Shown in pieces: positions 1 to 4,519 of a DNA stretch of 9,166 nucleotides. The notes below the pieces were generated by a model that saw only the letters and a list, made by a program, of their open reading frames with translations, had not been told where the DNA came from and ran no database searches. The stretch is from positions 1 to 9,166 of the forward strand of contig DRKE01000479.1 of the NCBI GenBank assembly GCA_011051925.1, in the 5' to 3' direction. Source of the stretch: Deltaproteobacteria bacterium (GTDB lineage Bacteria; Myxococcota_A; UBA9160; UBA4427). Made by a program: the position numbers and the translations under genes. The number at the start of each line of letters is the position of its first letter. Position 1 is the stretch's first letter.

Positions 1-836
1 CGGCTCGGGACGCGCGGATTTCCGTCCTCGACCACGGATTTCTCTATGGTGACGGCGTCTTCGAGGGAATCCGGCTGACGTCCGCCGGCATCTTCCGATT
101 CGACGATCATCTCCAGCGACTGACCACGGCCCTGCGCGCCGTGGGAATCGAGCTCGCCCAGGGAATCGATCGGGTCGCGGAAATCGCCCGGGAAACGACC
201 CGCGCATGGGGTCGGCGGGACGGCTATCTCCGTCTGATCGTCAGCCGGGGAGCGGGGGATCTGGGGCTCGATCCGGCGAGCTGTCACGAGCCGAACGTCG
301 TCTGCATCGCGGCCGGCCCCGGCCGGCTTTCCGCGACGAAGGCCGAGGCGGGTGTCGATCTCATCACCTCGAGTCTCCGGCGGCCCGCAGGTGATGTCCT
401 CGATCCCCGGGTCAAGAGCCTCAACTACCTGAACAACATCCTGGCCAAACGCGAAGCGAATCTCAGGGGTGCCGACGACGCCCTCGTCCTGAACGCGCAG
501 GGCCAGGTCGCCGAAGCGACGGCGGCCAACCTTTTCGCCATCGACGGAAATCGGCTTCGCACCCCGGCCGTGACCGATGGCGCGCTCGAAGGATTGACGC
601 GACGCACGGTCCTCGAGATCGGACGGGAACTGGGTTTCGAAGTTCGCGAGCAGAGTCTCGGTCGGTTCGACCTCTTCGGTGCCGATGCGGTCTTCTATAC
701 CGGGACACGCGCGGGCATCGTCGCCGTCGCTTCCCTCGACGGATCTCCCGTCGGCCAGACGGCGCGTCCCCGAGTCCGGGAGATCGAGGCCGTCTTCCGG
801 AGACGCCTGATCGAGCTGTCGGTTCCGGTCGACTGA
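1..836 (+). CDS. ilvE: Class IV (IlvE-like) branched-chain aminotransferase, 5' partial
   Basis: PLP-dependent aminotransferase of fold type IV. Branched-chain amino acid transamination with 2-oxoglutarate is the likely reaction, in the cytosol. The reading frame is already open at base 3, so the true start lies upstream; a GTG at 141 is internal because the preceding 46 codons encode the family's N-terminal block (ISVLDHGFLYGDGVFEGIR, then FRFDDHLQRL). The Schiff-base lysine is in VKSLNYLNNILAK (codon 414-416). The class IV signature follows: EATAANLF, then LRTP and LEGLTR, with its glutamate at 513-515. The C-terminal FYTGTRAGIVAV block is where the family binds the cofactor phosphate. The KSLNYL motif favours IlvE over aminodeoxychorismate lyase, but D-amino-acid or other class IV transaminases cannot be excluded without the N-terminus. 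277 residues are visible of about 300 usual. No partner gene of the branched-chain pathway is in the window. Confidence 0.85.
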   Translation, partial: ARDARISVLDHGFLYGDGVFEGIRLTSAGIFRFDDHLQRLTTALRAVGIELAQGIDRVAEIARETTRAWGRRDGYLRLIVSRGAGDLGLDPASCHEPNVVCIAAGPGRLSATKAEAGVDLITSSLRRPAGDVLDPRVKSLNYLNNILAKREANLRGADDALVLNAQGQVAEATAANLFAIDGNRLRTPAVTDGALEGLTRRTVLEIGRELGFEVREQSLGRFDLFGADAVFYTGTRAGIVAVASLDGSPVGQTARPRVREIEAVFRRRLIELSVPVD

Positions 837-876
837 GCGAAGGAGGCGCTATCGTCGGGAGAGGATCGCCGGGGCT

Positions 877-923
877 CCGATCGGGGCCGCCCGCTTCCGG
901 GGATCCGAAGGGGTCCCGATCGG
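877..923 (+). terminator. Long hairpin after the aminotransferase, possible terminator
   Basis: Bases 877-888 (CCGATCGGGGCC) pair with 912-923 (GGTCCCGATCGG) to give a 12-bp stem with a single G-U pair and a 23-base loop; the loop can form a further short CTTC/GAAG stem. It starts 40 bases after the aminotransferase stop. No T-run follows, so it is not a textbook intrinsic terminator. It could instead be an mRNA-stabilising structure. The two arms each contain CGATCG, a hexamer that is frequent throughout this window. Confidence 0.35.
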
Positions 924-929
924 CCGATG

Positions 930-957
930 GACTTCCGAGGGGACTCCGCCGGAAGTC
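930..957 (+). other. Second hairpin in the aminotransferase-proS spacer
   Basis: GACTTCCG (930-937) and CGGAAGTC (950-957) form a perfect 8-bp inverted repeat with a 12-base loop, six bases after the larger hairpin. Two strong hairpins in tandem suggest a transcript boundary between the aminotransferase and proS. A role as a protein-binding dyad is equally possible. No T-run follows. Confidence 0.3.
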
Positions 958-1018
958 GGGTTTGCGAGCCAGTGCGACGACGCGCGACAAGGCCGTGAAG
1001 AGGCGTCGCGGGCGGCCG

Positions 1019-1103
1019 CCGCGAGAAAGAACCGCCAGAGAGAACCGCCGGAAGACACCGCGAGAAGAAACACGAGAAAGAGAAAAAGAAAAAGGAGAGG
1101 CCC
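1019..1103 (+). promoter_or_regulatory. Purine-rich, internally repeated leader and ribosome binding site of proS
   Basis: This leader is strongly purine-biased in an otherwise GC-rich window, with 27 uninterrupted purines at 1074-1100. It ends in AAGGAGAGG (1092-1100), a strong Shine-Dalgarno sequence placed to use the GTG at 1104. It contains short direct repeats: AGAACCGCC at 1028-1036 and 1041-1049, and CCGCGAGAA at 1019-1027 and 1058-1066. I see no convincing -35/-10 pair here. The A-rich run should leave the ribosome binding site unpaired and so favour initiation at a GTG codon. Confidence 0.55.
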
Positions 1104-2816
1104 GTGCGCTGGTCCAGCGCCTTCATCCCGACCCTACGAGACGATCCCGCCGACGCCGAAGCCATTTCCCACAAGCTGCTCGTGCGTGCCGGCTTCATGC
1201 GCCAGTTGATGGCGGGCCACTACTCGCTCACGCCCGCCGGATTCCGATCCCTTCGCAAGATCGAGGCGATCGTTCGCGAAGAGATGGAGAAGATCGGCGC
1301 GCAGGAGTTCCGGCTTCCCTGCATGCATCCGCGCGAGATCTGGGAGAAGTCGGGGCGCTGGGATTCGGTGGGCGAGGAGATGTTCCGGCTACGCGACCGC
1401 AAGGGGGCGGATCTCGCCCTCGGCATGACCCATGAGGAGATCTTCGCCTATCACGCGGCGGAGTTGCATTCCTACCGATCGCTGCCCCAGATCTGGTACC
1501 AGTTCCAGACGAAATTCCGGGACGAAGCGCGCCCCAAGAGTGGACTCCTGCGAGTGCGCGAATTCACGATGAAGGATTCGTATTCCCTCGACATCGACGA
1601 GGCGGGACTCGATGCCGCCTTCGATCGACATCTCGAGGCCTACCGTCGGATCTTCCGGCGTTTCGGATTCGACGTCGTCGCGGTCGAGGCCTCTTCCGGG
1701 GTGATGGGCGGGAACCAGTCGATCGAATTCATGCTGAAGAGCGATGCGGGAGAGGACTGGGTCGCACATTGCGAGAAATGCGGCTATGCCGCGAACCTCG
1801 AAAAAGCCGAGAGCATCCTTCCGGAGATCGAGGATCCCGAAGGCCGCCCCGCTCCCGAGCGTTTTCCCACGCCCGGCGTCAAGACGATCGAGGATCTGGC
1901 CCGGATGGAAGGCGGGGCGGAGGCCTCGCGCCAGATCAAGACCCTCGTCTACGTGATCGACGGAAAGACGGTGCTGATCCTGCTTCGCGGGGACCATTCG
2001 CTCGCGGAGCAGAAGCTCATCGACCAGGTCGAGGCCGAGGAGATGAGGCCCGCGCAGCCCGAGGAGATCCGGGCGGCGCTCGGCGCCTCGCCGGGCAGCC
2101 TCGGCGCAGTCGGCGTTCCGGATCTCTACGTCATCGCGGACGAGGCCCTTCGCGGCCGGCGCGACATGGTGACCGGCGCGAACGAGGACGGATTCCATCT
2201 GCGGGGCGTCGAGGTCGAACGGGACATCGAGGTGAAGGCCTGGCTCGATCTGCGCGAGGTGACGAGCGGCGAAGGATGTCCGATGTGCCGGGCGCCGCTT
2301 TCCGTCCACAAGACGATCGAGGTCGGCCACATCTTCAAGCTCGGCACGAAATACAGCGAAGCCATGGGCGCCCTGGTCCAGGACGAGAAGGGCCGGTCGG
2401 TTCCGATCGTGATGGGTTCCTACGGGATCGGCCTCGATCGGAGCCTGGCCGCCATCGTCGAGGCCCACCACGACGAGAGCGGAATCTGCTGGCCCGTGAA
2501 CGTCGCGCCCTGGGAAGTCGTCGTGACGGTCGTCAAGCCGAAAGACGTCGAATGCCATGAAGCGGCGGAGCGGCTCTACGAGAAGCTCGGCGAGGCGGGT
2601 ATCGACGTCCTGATCGACGATCGCGACGAAAGGCCGGGCGTCAAGTTCAAGGACGCGGAACTCGTCGGCTTCCCGTATCGGGTGACGGTCGGGCCGAAGG
2701 GGCTCGGGGAAGGTGTCGTCGAGCTCTTGAGGCGGGCCGACGGTTCGAAGCGGGACCTGCCCGTCGCGCATGCTGCCGAGACCATCGTCGAGGCCGTACT
2801 CGACGAGCGGTTCTAG
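1104..2816 (+). CDS. proS: Prolyl-tRNA synthetase, bacterial type with editing (INS) domain
   Basis: Class II aminoacyl-tRNA synthetase charging tRNA-Pro with proline in the cytosol. Its 570 residues match the usual length of the bacterial form. The N-terminus (RWSSAFIPTLRDDPADAE) is typical and supports the GTG start, which has AAGGAG about 6 bases upstream. Motif 2 lies near residues 138-157 (KFRDEARP, then RVREFTMKDSYS). The INS editing domain spans roughly 224-405 and keeps the key lysine K279 and RGDHSLAEQKL (295-305). Motif 3 is GSYGIGLDR (438-446) and the anticodon-binding domain occupies about 468-570. Two CxxC pairs flank the insert (C223/C226 and C392/C395) and may bind a metal. Oddity: the loop at 331-335 reads GSLGA where GxxxP is expected. 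It is followed after 11 bases by the exonuclease gene, so the two are probably co-transcribed. Confidence 0.97.
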   Translation: MRWSSAFIPTLRDDPADAEAISHKLLVRAGFMRQLMAGHYSLTPAGFRSLRKIEAIVREEMEKIGAQEFRLPCMHPREIWEKSGRWDSVGEEMFRLRDRKGADLALGMTHEEIFAYHAAELHSYRSLPQIWYQFQTKFRDEARPKSGLLRVREFTMKDSYSLDIDEAGLDAAFDRHLEAYRRIFRRFGFDVVAVEASSGVMGGNQSIEFMLKSDAGEDWVAHCEKCGYAANLEKAESILPEIEDPEGRPAPERFPTPGVKTIEDLARMEGGAEASRQIKTLVYVIDGKTVLILLRGDHSLAEQKLIDQVEAEEMRPAQPEEIRAALGASPGSLGAVGVPDLYVIADEALRGRRDMVTGANEDGFHLRGVEVERDIEVKAWLDLREVTSGEGCPMCRAPLSVHKTIEVGHIFKLGTKYSEAMGALVQDEKGRSVPIVMGSYGIGLDRSLAAIVEAHHDESGICWPVNVAPWEVVVTVVKPKDVECHEAAERLYEKLGEAGIDVLIDDRDERPGVKFKDAELVGFPYRVTVGPKGLGEGVVELLRRADGSKRDLPVAHAAETIVEAVLDERF

Positions 2817-2827
2817 GCGCGTCGCGC

Positions 2828-3760
2828 GTGGCGGCTTCGTCCGGACCGGAATCCGCGGATTCCAGCGATGTGGGCGGCCCCCTCGTCCATCTCTTCGATG
2901 GACACGTCTACATCTTCCGTGCCTACCATTCGCTGCCTCCGATGACATCCGATGACGGCCTGCCCTGCAATGCCGCCTATGGCTTCGCGAATACGCTCAT
3001 CCGGTATGCCGCAGAAGAAGATCCGTCGCATGCGGGGGTCTGTTTCGACGCGGCGATGACCAGCTTCCGGAACGAGATCGAGCCCGGGTACAAGGCCCAG
3101 CGGGGCGAGACGCCGGATGATCTCGAGCCGCAATTCGAGCTCTGTCGCGAGATCTCCGTGGCGCTCGGATTCGCGACCTACGAAGTGGAGAACTACGAAG
3201 CCGACGATCTGCTGGGAACGATCAGCGAGACGGTCGTCCGCCGGAAGGCGCGTGCTCGCGTCCTGACGACCGACAAGGATCTCTGTCAGCTCGTCCGGGA
3301 AGACGACCGGGTCGTCGTGCACGATCTCGCTCGGGAGAAGACGTGGGACGCGGACGGAGTCCGGCACCGCTTCGGCGTGTCGCCTTCGCAGATCCCCGAC
3401 TATCTCGGCCTCGTCGGCGACACGGTCGACAATCTGCCGGGCGTCCCGGGGGTCGGGCCGAAATCGGCCGCGGCGGTCCTGCAGGTCTTCCCTTCGATCG
3501 AGGAGATTCCAGACGATCTCGAGAAGTGGTCGGACGTGCGGGTGAGGGGGGGACGCAGACTCGCCGAACGGATCGCGGAACACCGTGAGCGCGCCCTCAA
3601 GACGAAGCGTCTGGCCACGGTCCTCCGGGACGTTCCCGGAATCGCCCCCGGGCTTCGCGACCTCCGATACCACGGAGCGGATCGCGAACGCACGGAGGAA
3701 CTCTTCGAGCGACTCGGATGGAACCGGATCCGGGATCGGATTCCGAAATGGCAACGCTGA
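2828..3760 (+). CDS. Stand-alone 5'-3' exonuclease / flap endonuclease (Pol I N-terminal type)
   Basis: Metal-dependent structure-specific 5' nuclease of the T5 FEN/Pol I 5'-exonuclease family, expected to trim 5' flaps and RNA primers. The PIN-like fold is clear: LFDGHVYIFRAYHS (D24), CFDAAMTSFR with YKAQR (D74, R81, K89), YEADDLLG (E124, D126, D127), TTDKDLCQLV (D149, D151) and LVGDTVDNLPGVPGVGPKSA (D198, D201, then the helix-hairpin-helix). All the acidic positions expected of an active enzyme are visible. At 310 residues it ends after this domain, so there is no attached polymerase. The GTG at 2828 lacks a clear Shine-Dalgarno; residues 1-17 look non-conserved and a GTG at 2870 is an alternative start. 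It sits between proS and a phospholipid gene and is probably translated from the same mRNA. A separate full-length polA elsewhere in the genome is likely but unseen. Confidence 0.88.
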   Translation: MAASSGPESADSSDVGGPLVHLFDGHVYIFRAYHSLPPMTSDDGLPCNAAYGFANTLIRYAAEEDPSHAGVCFDAAMTSFRNEIEPGYKAQRGETPDDLEPQFELCREISVALGFATYEVENYEADDLLGTISETVVRRKARARVLTTDKDLCQLVREDDRVVVHDLAREKTWDADGVRHRFGVSPSQIPDYLGLVGDTVDNLPGVPGVGPKSAAAVLQVFPSIEEIPDDLEKWSDVRVRGGRRLAERIAEHRERALKTKRLATVLRDVPGIAPGLRDLRYHGADRERTEELFERLGWNRIRDRIPKWQR

Positions 3761-4311
3761 GCGCCCGCCTCTTCACGCTTTCCAACGGGTTGACGAGCTT
3801 GCGGCTCGTCGCTGCGCCTTTCTTCTTCTGTATGCTGGCCGGCGAGGTCTGGTCCGTCGCCTTCGTCCTTTTCTGGCTGGCCGTCGCGAGCGATCTGCTC
3901 GATGGCCGTCTCGCCCGTGCGCGCGGCGAGACCTCCGCCCTGGGCGGGCTCCTCGACCACGCGAGCGACGCGATCTTCGTCTCGTTCGGGCAGTTCGCAC
4001 TCGTCGCGACGGGGCGTGCGCCGGCATTCCTGCCCCTGCTCATTCTCGTCTCCTTTCTTCAATACGCCCTCGACTCGAGGATCCTCGCGGGTCGTTCCTT
4101 GCGAGCGAGCCCGCTCGGACGCTGGAACGGCATCCTCTACTTCGTCGCGCCCGGTGTCGTCGTGACCCGTGAGGTTCTCGCTCTCAGCCTGCCCTCGGAC
4201 GACGTGATCCGCTTCCTCGGGTGGGGATTGGTCTTTTCGACGCTCATTTCCATGCTGGATCGACTGATCGCGCTCGCATCGGGAGGGCGCCGCGATCTGA
4301 CCCCGCGTTAG
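3748..4311 (+). CDS. CDP-alcohol phosphatidyltransferase family membrane protein
   Basis: Integral membrane enzyme that transfers a phosphatidyl group from CDP-diacylglycerol to an alcohol (glycerol-3-phosphate, serine, inositol or similar) in phospholipid synthesis. The family signature D-x2-DG-x2-AR-x8-G-x3-D-x3-D is perfect: D49, D52-G53, A56-R57, G66, D70, D74. I chose the ATG at 3748 over an in-frame ATG at 3718 because ATLSARLFTLSNGLTSLRL matches the family's usual N-terminus (LPNxLTxxR) and the length of 187 residues fits. Hydrophobic segments lie near 20-48, 74-87, 92-106, 128-146 and 153-172. No clear ribosome binding site is visible. The start overlaps the exonuclease stop by 13 bases, which suggests translational coupling. 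The substrate is not certain: length and N-terminus suit a PgsA-like phosphatidylglycerophosphate synthase, but I would not assign that symbol. Confidence 0.85.
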   Translation: MATLSARLFTLSNGLTSLRLVAAPFFFCMLAGEVWSVAFVLFWLAVASDLLDGRLARARGETSALGGLLDHASDAIFVSFGQFALVATGRAPAFLPLLILVSFLQYALDSRILAGRSLRASPLGRWNGILYFVAPGVVVTREVLALSLPSDDVIRFLGWGLVFSTLISMLDRLIALASGGRRDLTPR

Positions 4312-4317
4312 CGGGTC
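4299..4317 (+). terminator. Hairpin over the stop codon of the CDP-alcohol transferase
   Basis: CCCGC (4302-4306) and GCGGG (4311-4315) pair around a GTTA loop, extended by GA/TC with one bulged C. The TAG stop codon lies in the loop and first stem base. No T-run follows, so this is at best a weak terminator of the preceding operon. Confidence 0.35.
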
Positions 4318-4367
4318 TGCCCGGCAGATTCTGCGTGAAACTTTCCCGCCCCTGGCCGGTTCGATTC

Positions 4368-4376
4368 TGGTACAAC
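4368..4376 (+). promoter_or_regulatory. Candidate extended -10 promoter for the cytochrome gene
   Basis: TGGTACAAC matches the extended -10 pattern TGnTATAAT at seven of the eight defined positions (TG plus TACAAC). It lies in the 208-base spacer ahead of the cytochrome gene. No good -35 box is found 17 bases upstream, as is common for extended -10 promoters. Transcription would start near 4383, leaving an untranslated leader of roughly 135 bases. Confidence 0.35.
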
Positions 4377-4381
4377 CGGTA

Positions 4382-4402
4382 GACGCATGGAGAGGATGCG
4401 TC
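4382..4402. promoter_or_regulatory. Perfect 7-bp dyad at the predicted transcription start
   Basis: GACGCAT (4382-4388) and ATGCGTC (4396-4402) form a perfect inverted repeat around a 7-base purine spacer, GGAGAGG. It begins five bases after the candidate -10 box. This position fits an operator that blocks or guides initiation, or a 5'-end hairpin in the mRNA. The remainder of the spacer up to the ribosome binding site AGGAG at 4506-4510 shows nothing else I can support. Confidence 0.35.
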
Positions 4403-4519
4403 GTGCGTCGTGGGGCATGTCGTCAGCGGTTGGTCAGCAGCCGAAGTCGGGGGCTCTAGTCGGGCGGACAATGACACGGCGGGCGGTTTGCGACGGACGC
4501 CAGCCAGGAGAGCAGGAAA

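Noticed and set aside
962..1435. Arg/Lys-rich frame (157 codons) starting in the spacer upstream of proS
   Set aside because: Its basic composition comes from the purine-rich leader, it continues out of frame into proS, and it has no ribosome binding site or recognisable domain.
1389..2948. 519-codon frame antisense to proS
   Set aside because: It mirrors proS, has shadow composition (Arg, Asp, His, Leu rich), and no motif or ribosome binding site. The proS frame is unambiguous.
3718..3747. Earlier ATG (3718) for the CDP-alcohol transferase
   Set aside because: The ten extra residues (MEPDPGSDSE) do not resemble the family N-terminus, while the ATG at 3748 gives the expected start and length.
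4476..4492. Sigma-54-like GG-N10-GC element (GG 4478-4479, GC 4490-4491) ahead of the cytochrome gene
   Set aside because: Some PEP-CTERM genes are known to depend on RpoN, so this was tempting. However, the predicted start near 4503 falls only a few bases before the ribosome binding site, several consensus bases are missing, and GG-N10-GC is common by chance in GC-rich DNA.
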